A stretch of 64,000 bases of DNA from Parus major (lineage: Eukaryota > Chordata > Aves > Passeriformes > Paridae), in NCBI RefSeq assembly GCF_001522545.3, contig NC_031769.1, positions 133,560,616 to 133,624,615 of the forward strand. Direction: 5' to 3'. Under the pieces are notes generated by a model. The model searched no databases. It saw only the letters and a program-made list of their open reading frames with translations, and had not been told where the DNA came from. This document shows, in pieces, positions 13,201 through 25,440 of the stretch. The stretch's first letter is position 1, and each line of letters opens with the position of its first letter. The translations under genes and the position numbers were made by a program.

Positions 13201-16200
13201 GTCTCTCTTACTGGCTGTTGACAGAGTTTGGCCACCAGATCTTTTGTTTGACTCCTGACAGCTGTTCTTAAACCACCACACAGAGACTGGCAGTGCTGTT
13301 ATACCTATCACTGTGGCCTCTGTAAAAGTCTTCAGCAGGAACACTTTAATTTTGAGTGTGAACCTGCAGTGTTCTCAAAGTAAGCACAGCAGATCTGCAC
13401 TGAAAGTGGTATCTGTGAAATTATTGAAATAGATTTATGGGCAACTCCAAGACTATCTGTTGTTTACTGAGGACTTCGAAGATCTAAAATTATTAGTTAA
13501 TTATTCATAATAGGCTTCTAGCCACTATAACTCCCTCCTGTTCATAGCTGAGTTATGATTTTCTGACTGAGTGTCATTTGTTACACCTAATTCACTGGGG
13601 TGTTTAAGTGATTGCTAAGTCATCAAATGCCAAAACATTTTCTTTGGTAGTCCTTAGTTAATTTCAAATTGAACAATACCATTTGTCAGTCAAGAAATAC
13701 AGTACCACTTCTTTCCTCACATCCTGCACCTCCAATAATTCTCCTAGTGATACTGTCCATAAAGATGTTTGGCAGAGGAAGCTGCTTTTCAAGATGTGAA
13801 TTACACCTTTGGCTTTTACATTATTTCTGCCATCCATAAAGCAAAGATGCAAGAGAAAAAAAGCTCCCAGTGTTCCAGCAATCCCAGACTGCATGCATAT
13901 TTCTACTTGATTTCCCAGCAACTTAAAATCCTAATATTTGCCTTGTGGAATGTAGCAGACTTCAAATTGTGGGTGAAGGAGCTCTGGGAGGACTGAGAAT
14001 CCAATCAACTTTAGGATTATGTCTTGGCAAACTGAGCTGGAATCAACTGTTGGGATGCAGAAAAGGCCAATATGAAGCAGTTTTAAGGAGAAGAAATCAT
14101 GAAATAGGTAAAAATAGGTGAAGAGTGGGGAAATCGGTTCAGTAGTTCCACAGAGTGCAAGTAGGGTGGTAGTTGCTGAAGATAAATTAAACAAGGGTCA
14201 ATGAAGACTAAGACACTGTCATAATAAATTGTTCCCACTGGAGGAGTAATTGAAATGGCTCTGTTAACTTCAGTGGGAATTAGATTAGGGTCTGTAAATT
14301 GGTGGAGGAATATTTAAGTTAGCTTCTCACATTAAGTCTTCATGGACATAAAAATGCTTTAAAAGGAAGATCCTAGAACTTCCACCATTGTGGATAATAA
14401 TGCTTTATTTAAGTTAGTTTCAGGCTAATTGAACTAACACTGCTGAAACGTAGAAAGATCTGAGTTCCCCTGAAAAGCACTTCAGTTGTTATATTAAATA
14501 TGTGAATTTCTCTATTTATCCTCAAGCATCAAAGCCAAAACGAAACAGTGCATTTAATTATATGAAAAAGATGCTTCACTTATATATGGTGAAGATATAA
14601 TTCCAAAATTGTCACATCAAATGAATATTCAGTAGGTCCCAATCTTGAACCTGCACCCTTGGAAAAAGGTTGCCAATATTAGTGCAGCCATTTAGGTGCA
14701 GTCTTGTTCTTCTCTGCTGGCAAGGTCATGCCCAATAGTTTTGACCAATTTCCATAAATGTTGAATGTTGCCAAGTGCCTTTTCTGAGCAGGTGCTCAAG
14801 GGGCAGATGAGACAGAAAGGAAAGCACTGGCACAGAGCATGACAGCAGAATGTTAAGTCAGATGAACAGTTAGAGCAGGGGGGATGTCTTAATCATTGGT
14901 GGACACTGGGCATCAATTTATTTTTTCCTCAGGCTTTAATAAGATTGTAAAGCCAGGACCAGAGGAAGACAGGCAGCAGGGTTGCATTTTATCCAGCTAC
15001 CATGTTTGAAATGAGTTCCAGTTGACAAGTGGGTTTTGATTTTATCCTTTTGGATGCCTAGTTCAACTACTGGGACATCTGTTATTTTAACACCACATCC
15101 ACCCAGCTATGCATTCTAAATAAGCCTTGTCAACTTGGTGTACATGATCTGAGAAGAAAACAGAAACACTTCTGTTAAAAGGAAAAAAAAAGTTGTGCTA
15201 GCAGACATTAAAAGTGCTCTGTTAGCTGAGGACCAATGACCCTTAAAATCAAAGGCAAAACTCTTGTCCCTTTAACTGAAAGCTAATAAGTTACAGTCAT
15301 TTCCTTTTGTTTTCATGAAACTGTGTCTACAAATTCTTTGTTATGGAAACAACACTGGATCATGAAAAGGATGTATACATAGAATAACGAGAAAATTTTA
15401 GTACTGTCATTGCTAACTGGAATATAACCAATACAAATGAAAGGCCACCTCATTTTCTGAACCCATATGCCCCACAAAACTACTCTGCTGATTCTCCAAC
15501 ACTTCCATTCATCTTCAGAGAAGCAGCCTTTGTTTTTACACAGTCTTCCTCTAAAGGATTGAGCAAAGTAGATTAGATACATGTTAGATCAAACAAAGGA
15601 AATGGCATTGTGACAAACCCCAGACATTTATTCTGTGAGGCATCTTTGTCTTCCCAGAGGTGAAGAACTGCATCAACTTAGATTTACCTAATGTGAAGGT
15701 GAAAATAGAGGGCATATATAGAAAGTCTGTGGACAAGATTTACTTGTAGGCAGTCTCTCAATAAAAACATTGTGCACTGCATACTTTTACATGTTTGCAA
15801 CAGGAGGACAGAGCAAAAAAACTTCTCATCTAATCAAGATGACAGATAAAGGACAGAGTGAACACTTCAAGAATACAGGGGAATTTGTTTTGCTGGGTTT
15901 TTGTGGCGAGGAGGGGTGGAATTGGGAGTCGTAACAAAATCGAGTTCTTTTTTAATTAATTTCTTTGGGTTTCCCATTCATTTATGGATGTTCTCTTCCA
16001 ATTGCCCCCCATATGATTTCAAACACAGGTATTAGTGCATAACTGAATGAAAGAAAAAGAGAAAAAAAAAAGGAGAAAAACCTGTGAATGACAGTCACCA
16101 ACAATTGCCAATTTGCTGAAGAAACAGGGACTCAAGAAAACAGATTTTTTTTTTAACGCTGGGGCTTTCAAAATTGTATCCAAACTCCTGAGGCAGCAAG

Positions 16201-17558
16201 TAACCTGGCATCATTTGGCATTCTAGCTGATTCTAGGAGGGGGAAGTAGAGAGGTGTATGAATGTGAAAAGCACATTGATTTTTTTTTATCCTGAAAACA
16301 TTTCCATAGTGCTGAATTATGGTTCAGGCCAGTTTGTAAGTTATATGAGCCAGTTTGCTGATCCCTAGATATGAGACTCCAGGGAGATAAAGCCAGACTC
16401 CAAAATAATCATTCAAAAATCCAGTCAGAAGAAGGATGAATATGATACGTTTGGGGATGGTGGCCTGTGGAGGGAAGAAAAGGAATTTTAAATGGGAAAT
16501 TATTCAGAAGACCATAAAAATGAGCAAAGCAAAAAGAAAAAAATGGCAACTTTTTTGCATTATGGAAAAATATTTTCCACCGTGAGACTTCACAAAATAA
16601 AGAGGTATCTGTCTTTTTAGCTCATTCTTTCCTGAATTTCAGGTGTCTCTGCCAGAGTGTGGCAGATCTAAATGAATGTGCTTCCTGCTTGTCCCAAAGA
16701 TCCTCACTGCACTTGACAGTAGCAGTGTCACCAAAGATCTGTGTCAAAGGCTTGCTTCAGTAGTTCACCGAACACATAAGGATTTGGTGAAAAATAAGTA
16801 ATATTTTGGTAGTAAAACAGGCAGAGTCATTGAAGATCTCTGCAAGGCTGTATCAAATGAACCTACAGATTTCCTTCATGATCTTATAGATTGCATGCAG
16901 TTCATGAGTTTAGGGATTACAACTATACATACTTTTTTATGCATATTTTGGCCAAATAACAGCTGGGTGTGGATTAAAGTGACCATTCATGTGTTTGGTC
17001 ATCTCCACTTGTAGTTAGGGAAATTAAGAATTGTTTTCAGAAATATGCTTGCATTGTGCATGCACATTTCTGCACCAAAAACATCTGAAAATTTGGCCTG
17101 TGACCTCTTTACCAATATTTCTATTGGGAATGCGATGAAATTGTTCCTTCAGTAAACACCCAGTGATATTGTAAAGCTAAATGAATTCTTTTGGAAAGCA
17201 CACTAAAATCCTTGGAAGGAGAGCATAATGTAAGTACAAAGTACACTTTTTATATAGACTGAGTCACATTCCTCTATTTTATGTGTACAGCTGAAATAGT
17301 TGTTTAATATCAGTCTAAATTACGAAAAGTCTGCAAAATGTTCTATGTGCTGTATCATATGATCATCACCGATGTAACAGCACTGGGTGCTTGAGGTCCC
17401 ATGTGCTGAGTGCTTTCATAGGAAAAAATCCTCAAAAATGAACACAGAACTGGAACACAGGTGACAACTTTATTTATAAATTGTGTACATCTGCTACAGT
17501 AGCCTTGGACCTTGCAATTATGTAGACTTTCTTCACAGGGAAGAGAAATGTGAAATAT
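10241..17558. other. Gene-free intergenic sequence
   Basis: Only short ORFs occur. A phrase near 14255-14290 (CTTCAGTGGGAATTAGATTAGG) resembles an old amniote repeat but is too short to assign. An AT-rich, homeodomain-site-rich patch lies at 12100-12700 (see findings). Confidence 0.6.
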
Positions 17559-17586
17559 GTTTGTTTGTTCGTTTGTTTGTTTGTTT
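17559..17586. repeat. (TTTG)n microsatellite
   Basis: About seven GTTT units, with one interrupted by a C (GTTC). Confidence 0.9.
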
Positions 17587-17924
17587 AAATCAATGATTTA
17601 TTCAAAGGGTACCAATTAAGAAAGTATCTGATGTAGGCCACAGGCCCTAAAGGAGCAGCCAGATAACTTCTCCCTGTAACTCCTGAAGCATACTATAATT
17701 GCAACAGCCACAGCATCACTTGAGCTCCATCTCTTTGGGCATTATCCATGGACTGGCATAGGAAATGAGCTGTGCTTTAGTGGGCTCCAGTGTCAGTGAT
17801 TGTCTCCTCAAAGTAAAGCTGAAAATGGGAATGGGACTTGGAGCTATTAAGGGGAGAGGTGAGTTGGGGAGTCAGATTCTGTTGAACTCTTGCTGAACAT
17901 TTCATCAATAGATGTGTGTATTTG

Positions 17925-18128
17925 GGTAACTAAATATTTCTTCACTGAAAGGAATGGCAGGCATTTGAATAGGTTGCCCGGAGGAGTGGTGGAATCACCA
18001 CCCCTAGAAGTGTTAAAAAGATTTGGATGTGGCACACTTTAGCATTGAACATCAGGGGTTAGCAGTTGGACCCAATGATCTTATGGGTATTTTTCAACAT
18101 GAAGAGCTCTATGATCCTATGATCCCTA
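17925..18128 (+). mobile_element. CR1 LINE 3'-terminal fragment, plus orientation
   Basis: The sequence reads through typical CR1 3' phrases: TTTCTTCACTGAAAGGAATG, GGCATTTGAATAGGTTGCCC, GGAGGAGTGGTGGAATCACC, TTGGATGTGGCAC and GGACCCAATGATCTTATGGG. It ends in CTATGATCCTATGATCC, a decayed version of the short tandem CR1 tail. It is 5'-truncated with no coding capacity. Confidence 0.88.
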
Positions 18129-18301
18129 TAAGCCTGATTTTAAAAAATGCAGTATCAATTTCTCCATCTTTTTTGTATTTACTTAGGTTTGTATTTACTT
18201 AGCCTAAATATTGTTATCATGAGCTAAACAGGGTCATAAAAACCAAACTCATTTCTTATCTACATTAAAGCACCATAAACACATTTGACATGGCGTACTT
18301 T

Positions 18302-18318
18302 AAAAAAAAAAAAAAAAA
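18302..18318. repeat. Poly(A) tract of 17 bases
   Basis: Uninterrupted homopolymer; no recognisable retroelement body precedes it. Confidence 0.9.
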
Positions 18319-21300
18319 TAGAGAAAACCACCCATCTAGAAGCCAAGCTTTCTGTGTAGGACTCTGTTTGGCTTCAGTGCAGCTACCTGCCAGGCTGATT
18401 CCAGATTTCAAGCAGTCTAGTGAATTGTGACAGACTGGCGTCAGTCTTGTATTCCTATCTTATGAAACATTTCCAATGGAATATTTTAATTAAGATCAGC
18501 TTTGCTGGCATCAGAAAATGCGTAACCTTCCCACAATCAAGTATCAGCTGGAGAAAGCAGTAAGCAGTTGACCACAGAGCTGTTTAACTTCAAACCAAGG
18601 TGGGAACCTGCTCTGGTTTGTCAAACAGTGTCTAGCTGCTGTCCTGCTCCTCAGGTTCAGCTTTGACTCCTCAGTAAGAAAAACAGTAATGTAGAAAACC
18701 ACCCATGTATCTTTTCCACAAATATTCAACTCACGCCCTGGATTCAGATGGATTTTCTGATATAAAACAAGTAAATCTGTAATGGAATAGGGAATTAAAA
18801 TTAATAAAAAACAGAGCTGTTCAAGAAATTCAGTGTCCGCACTGATTTGCTATTATTGTTTTCCCCATGGATTTCAGTCACTGAGCACAATGTCCGTGTC
18901 ATCAGCATTCACTGGATCCCTGCACAGGCTGGCTGAAGAAATCAGGTTATTTTAAAAAAAAATATGCAGAATGTGGTCATTCAATTTTTTCAGCTTATAG
19001 ATTTCAGGGTACTTAGAGTTCCTTTGAAATGGAGCATGGAGCAGTTGTCTGGGCAGATACAGTGGCCAATCACCACTTCTCCTGTTAATTTGCATATAAT
19101 GAGTCTATTGTTCATAAGGGATTAGCATCCAGAGACTGCTGGCTGCTCAGGCTGCTCTTTGACGGATTACTTGGACCTGTCATGACTCTTTAAGGATCCC
19201 TGCTAAGAGGCAGAGTAAATTACCCTCTGCTGAGCACTGTGCTGCTGTGGCTAGGCTGTGGTTTATTTAAATCGAGTTCAGCCATTACCACACCACACGG
19301 CAGCATATGCTGCAAGCGAAGAGAAGTTTTGTGCAGCTTGGGCAGTGGGGCTCCTGGGGCTCCTCAAGGCTGTTGGCTTGACTCCCACACGGCAGATCCA
19401 TAGGGGCTGGTCATGGTCATAGCCCGACAGCTTTGGGAGCCCTGAGGAAAGTCAGTGTCCTTGGCTGTTCTTTTCTTAGTGTCTGGCCACAGCCTGTGAA
19501 GGATCAACTAGGTGTCTGCAGCTTCCTAAGGAGACCACGGAGCAGTGGAGAGCTATAGGGCTCTCCAAGAGCAGTAGGTGGACACATTTTGACTCCTCTC
19601 CTGGTGCAGTAATAGGAGATATCAAATGAAGCTAGCATGTGATGAGGCCAGGACAAAGGGTGCCAGCTCATTGCTCAGGGTGTGAGGGAACTGGGGAACT
19701 CCTTGCCACCAGAGACTAAGAATGTAGTTCCCATGAATTCACGGAGAAGCTGGATCTATTCTTTAAGAAAATAAATTTGAAGATACAGAGACAATGACTC
19801 TTCCTCAGAAAGGTTCCCAGCTATCAGATGCTGAAGACTGTGAGAATGTTTGAGCATGTACAACTTGATCCTTGTGCTTCTCCTATGCTCTTCCTCAGCA
19901 ATCTCCAAAATCTCTGTCTCTGTCTGATGGAGACAAGGCACTGGGCTGGACTTGGCATTCACCCAGAATGTTTATTCCCCTGCTTGTCACAAATGTCCCA
20001 CTTGCTCCCAACCATTTTCAAGCCACATGTTAGCCTACTGTTCACAGGCCTCTCAGTTAATTCAGGTATTTATATGTGTTTTCCACATTACAGATTAAGA
20101 GAGAGATTTGCCAAGGTACATTGGTCACTTCCTAATACCAGTGTTGCAAAGTTTCTGCCATTTAAGAAGTATTGGCTGATTCTTTTTGGAGAATCTTCTG
20201 TAGCAACAGATCTACTTCTCAAAGTTGAACTATAAAAGGAATTTAATACTAAGTCTACCAGTTTTCAAACTAATCAAAATACACTGTTGGTACTGGCTTT
20301 GGGCTTCTCATACAAAGAAGCAGTTACATATGCAGTTTAACTATTCTAAAATGCCAGTGAAGAAAGCTACATTAATCTGGAGTTACTGCTAAAAGGATAA
20401 AGTACTTTGAGGAGTAAAAAAATGTTACAGGAATGTTGCCATTATCTTAGAACCAAACATGAATCTAGGACATGTAAAGTTAAATTTAGACAAAGTAATC
20501 TTATACTTTGCAGATTAATCTAGGCAAATAAAGACAAGCAAATACATACTTAAAACAACTGAATGTTCCTAATAATCTTACTAAAACAAATCTTTAGCCC
20601 CAATATGAAGAGAAAAAAATGTGATTAAAGAAAAGTGAGTATATCTATAAAATTTAATTTAATTTGTGACTATGTGAATTCTGACTGCAGAGAAGACCAA
20701 GGTACTAGAAAGCTATATAACATTTTAGCTAGAGGTAGGATGAAACTTGCTGTCATCTTAACTCAGGGACTGAAAGCCTGAGGTGCCAGTGGCACACCCT
20801 GAGAGTCCCAGGATCCTGAAGAGGATCACACAAGCACATGGTGTTCTAGCTCTCTTGTAATCTAGCCTGAGGTTTAAAGCCAATTTGAGTATTGGCTACA
20901 GACTGCAGTAGTTACCTAACTCTGATTCACCCACTCTGAGACTGCACCACTGAGACACAGCTGATCTCAGGGGACAGCAGCAGGAGGCTGCTGTGCAGAG
21001 CTGGTACTTAAGGATAGGCAGGAAAAATTCCAGAAATAACACAAATGCTGTCGGTGAGGTATATGGTTTTTATAAAGTTATTTTTAACAGAAATTCGCTT
21101 AAGCAGTGAACAGGATTTTTGACTAGTTTTTAAGTACTAAAATATTCTCTTTTGTACTTGTTCACAGCTTGACTATCTCTGTGGAGGCTGATTTCAAAGT
21201 TGTGACATTCTGAGACTGTGGATTTGAAATTGTTAACATATCATGATAAGAAACATCTTTAGAAGAGAAATTTTAAAACTGAAAGCTTTCAAAACAGACA

Positions 21301-22834
21301 GTAGCCTATATGCTATATATAAAACAATATGCTATATTCTTAGGATTGTGATAATATTATGCAAGCATTATTAGTGAGACCTTAATCTGAGTTTCCAGTA
21401 CCTTAAGTAATAATTCCGAGCCAGGGATAACACTGAAATTTTTGATGAAAATTTTTCCTTAAATGGGAATATTTTGATCCAGCTCATCTGCTGGCACTGC
21501 CTCTGAGCCTCCAACTACCCTAGTCCTAAATACCAAGCCATGCTTGCAGAGGCATCAGACAGATGAAGAGGATGAGCGAGGCCTTGTGCCAAGTGTTTAA
21601 CCTGCCCTTGCTGCTTCACCCCTCACACTGCTAGTTGTCCATCCATCTGCAAACATTGCTTCTTAAGCAAGTGTTTCTGAGTCTGTATTTCAGCTTCGGG
21701 TGGCTGGTCTTTTTGAGGCTGGAGCTTCTCCTTCACAAATGAACAAATGCTGCTCCCTGCTGGAAACTCGCGGTACGTTGCAGTCTGATGACATTTTCCT
21801 TATGAAAAGAAGCTGGTGGAAAATGCAAATAGCTATTAAAAACCAGTCCTTCTGAGGGAAAGCTCTCCAAGGATTAATGTTAGTGCAGTGCTTATGGATC
21901 TTTTACGGTCCTTGCTGCGCTGCTCTTCTGCAGCTGGAGTCAGAGCCACAAGCACTGGGGCACCATGTCTACCATGGATAGGTATGAGAGAAGCCATGCA
22001 GACACCACCTGGCAGCTGCTCTTGTACCTCTGGTGAAATCCAAAATGCCTGCACAGCTCTAAAGGCAGATCTGTTCCTGCTGACTTGATCCATAGGGAGC
22101 CACTTCACCTCGTGAACGGAGGAACTCTGCACTGCCTATCTTGTATCAAGCACTTAAGTGCAGAGAAGCAGGCCAAGAGGAAGTGTTTCTTCTGTCACTG
22201 ATGGACCATGACAGAAGTTATCATCCTGGTCCCCAAACTATTCAAAGCACGCCCATCCATGTCTGTGGATGCCATGTGGTAGATTTCACCGAGAGTAGAC
22301 CAGGCCATAGGAAGGTAACAGATTTGATTTGCAAGAGCTAGCTTGACAAGCTGTCATGGAAACCCATTTTATGCAGATTAATTTAATAGAAAATATATCC
22401 ATATGCTGTACTGGATTAGGCCAAATTATGAATATGTCTCCCAACCCTCTTGACTAAACTTCAAATAAGGTGATGGGAGCAGCAGTGTCTAGTTCCTATT
22501 GGGAAGGTCCGGTGTACTAAGACACTTTCAGAGCCTACAAAGACATCTTTATTACTCTGAATCTAAGAGCTCTCAGGTCTGGGAGATATTACATCCCATC
22601 GCTCATAGTACTCTCATCTCATCTCATTGTTGCTTCTCTGCACAAGGTCTGTGGTGTCAGTGTGTTTGGATGTGTTCATGCATACAAACTGAAGGACTGA
22701 AAAGACTGGGAGAATTCTTCTTGAGCAGATTCTGTGAACTGAAGTGTTAATTTAGCAGGGTGCACAGTGCAGCTGCAGTCAAGAAAATAAGTAGTCAGTA
22801 TCAGCTAAGGATAAAGAAATTTGCAAAGGCAAAT

Positions 22835-22869
22835 TTGAAACTATTGTGTATTCCTTGAAACTATTGTGT
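22835..22869. repeat. Short direct duplication, 20-base period
   Basis: TTGAAACTATTGTGT occurs exactly twice, at 22835-22849 and 22855-22869. Confidence 0.9.
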
Positions 22870-25265
22870 TTCAAGGAGTAAGAAGCACATCAGAGTACAA
22901 TACCACACTTGAGCAGAAGGTGATCCCAGACCAACTTCAATCTAACTTTTATATCTTTCAACTTCCTTTCCACACCTACTTTGGTATAAGATCCATATGT
23001 TTTCAGCCTTCACCTCTAGAAATCATTGCCTCAGTCTCTGCCTCTACTCCTTCCTCAGTTGTGGTTTCTGAATTATTGAGACATCTTTTATTTTGCACCA
23101 TCAACGTACAATGATTCCTTTATAAATACTGTATTTACTAAGGCCTTAAGCCAGTACTTGGTGACGTTGGTGGGATTCAGTCCACTGATTTCAGAGGACT
23201 TTGGAACACACTTTCTCTGTGAATTAAAGTACCAGTTTCATTCCTTAACCCTTTTCTTAAGTGCTGTAATATCAGCATGGAAGCCAATATATTCCCAACT
23301 GCGAGCTTTGCCTTGTCAGTTCCCACAACAAAACCTGGAGAAGATGTACCCCATTGAAGGGAAGGCAGCCAAGGCAATATGGAAGAAAGCTGAGGTTCTG
23401 TTTTTCCAGTTTTGTGGGAAGCAAATTATAATTGTTAGTTTCAGGCCAGGGTTACTGTTCCTGAGCTGGGTCTCAGTCCCTGGTTCCTCTGAGGTCAGTT
23501 TGGAAAGGATGAATCAGAGGTGAGATCCAATGATGCATTAAGAGGTTTCCCAGCAAAAACAGATTTAGAGGAACAAGCAAAAACAAGTCTACTCAGTTAA
23601 TGTTCTTTCCTGAAGCCCAAAGAAAAGCCTAGGACAAAAAAATAAAGAGAAGTAGGTGCATCATTGTGCTACTGTACCCTGAAATGACAAAACACTGTGA
23701 CTGAGCATGTGGCACTCCTTTCTCTCTTTCACCTAAATCTTTCTGAAAGATTCTCTCTGAAACTTAGCTTTTCCCCTCAGCACCCCCTTCTGTGGGCATT
23801 CTCTGCCCTCTTCACTGGGCTGCCATCACTCACGGGTGCTGTTTGTCGTTCTCTCTTGTTCATGCCACTTCCATCATTTCTGTTCTCTTAACCATTGCCC
23901 AGTCAGTCCTGAGCTGTCTAAGCTCTTTTCCCCTGCTATAGTATTCATCTTCTCATTCCTTGTGTAACTCCTGGTAGCTTCTTTTCCACATGAGACCAAA
24001 AATTCTCCAGAAATTGGTATGAACCATATCCACAGATTTTATTAGGCAGGTTCTACCTGCTACTTTAACACTAATTTTCCATTAGGTGGAGAAATGTCTG
24101 TGGAATAGTTAAGATTTCTACATCTGGAAAGCAATTTCTTAGGTATTTAATGTCTCTGGTTTTATTTGTTTTTTTTTCTTTAAGGCAACACCCCTCAGTG
24201 CAACATTTGAGCATTTTCCTTCTTAATGTGCAGCAGCATCTTTTTATTGGTAAACAATAAAGTGATTACTGATTGACTCAGAATATAGTCAAGAAGGGAT
24301 TGTCTGCTTTTTCTTATTTTTTTTCCACTTGTAATTTAATGAATATTTTTACAGAAGATTAATTGCAGATATAATCCATTTTGAAAAGTACAACATCAAG
24401 TAAAATGTTAAAACCTCATTGTTAAATAAAATTACTCAAAAAATCTTCAGGGAGAAATATATGTTTGGGTGATGATGATTGCTTTTAATATGACATCAAT
24501 GCCACTCACGCTGAGCTGCTTCCTGTTTCATTTGTGGCAACTAAAATGCATCAGAATGTAAAATAATGCAAAGAAAGTACAGGAATAGAGCTGCAGAGAT
24601 TTTTTTTTTTTTAAAAGAACAGCTGGGTGGTATGGAAATTGTGATGTTCCAGAACTAATGCTCACAGTAGGGAGAAGAGAAAGCTCACAAGCTTCAGTCA
24701 GTATTAAACACTCAAGAAATGAGATTAGAGGTGGTGGTATAGGACAGTTCTGAATACTACAATAAATCACTTTTATTGAGGTAAGATTGTTGCTCTTCTG
24801 TTTTAGTAGGATTTGAGACAAAAGGAAATCAGGTCTGTGCTGACAGCCATATTAATGCTTTTGGTATGTTTTGAGTCCCACCACTGAACATCTAGACTCC
24901 TACATTCAACATCAGAAATTATTTCTAAATGTTATATTGACACTATTTATCTGTTCCAAAATAGAAGTTAAGCCTTGCTGTAGAAGTGGGTCATGGTGCC
25001 CATTAGAGAGGGCAAGATGATACTGATTGCTTTTCTGACCCTTCTTTTTCCCTGTGAAATGCAGCAGCTCCTGCCAAGCTCAGAAGAGGTGTGGGCTGTA
25101 CATCTCACAGCTGCTTTTGTAAATGCTTTGGCTTTAGATCCAGGGAACTGCTCTGTAGTAAAGAAGGGGTCCCAATAGGTGTCTGCAGCTACCTAATGGG
25201 GTGATCAGAGGGGATGCAGACACAGGGACAGAGGTTCAAGTTCTCACAACTTGAAACATAGTGTA

Positions 25266-25440
25266 TTGTGGTTACATATGTAAGGAAAGCATTCTTCATA
25301 TGTGGTCCAGTGGTCAAACACTGGAAGCAGCTGGGAATGTCGATCTTCAGAACTGAGCTGGACATGATCCTGAGCAGCCAAATCTAACTTTGAAGTCAGA
25401 AATTCTTCCAGGAATATCTTAGCCAAAATAATTTCAAGAG
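25266..25440 (+). mobile_element. Degraded CR1 LINE 3' fragment, plus orientation
   Basis: CR1-like phrases appear in order but eroded: GTGGTCAAACACTGGAAGCAGCTGGGA (usually TGGAACAGGTTGCCCA), CTTCAGAACTGAGCTGGACATGATCCTGAGCAGCC (usually a line ending CTGGACATGGTCCTGGGCAACC), and a terminal run. There is no coding potential. Confidence 0.65.

Larger units (their letters stand above)
18129..25265. other. Gene-free intergenic sequence
   Basis: Contains a 17-base poly(A) run at 18302-18318, a short 20-base-period duplication at 22835-22869, and a phrase near 22400 (TGTACTGGATTAGGCCA) that resembles an old sauropsid LINE repeat. No gene is supported; the 135-codon ORF at 19828-20235 shows no recognisable domain. 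Confidence 0.6.

Noticed and set aside
14255..14290. Phrase resembling an ancient amniote repeat (CTTCAGTGGGAATTAG)
   Set aside because: Too short and diverged to assign a family or boundaries.
19828..20235. 135-codon plus-strand ORF
   Set aside because: No domain or motif; composition like the surrounding noncoding DNA.
22395..22425. Phrase resembling an old sauropsid LINE (TGTACTGGATTAGGCCA)
   Set aside because: Only about 17 bases match the remembered family, with no continuation on either side.
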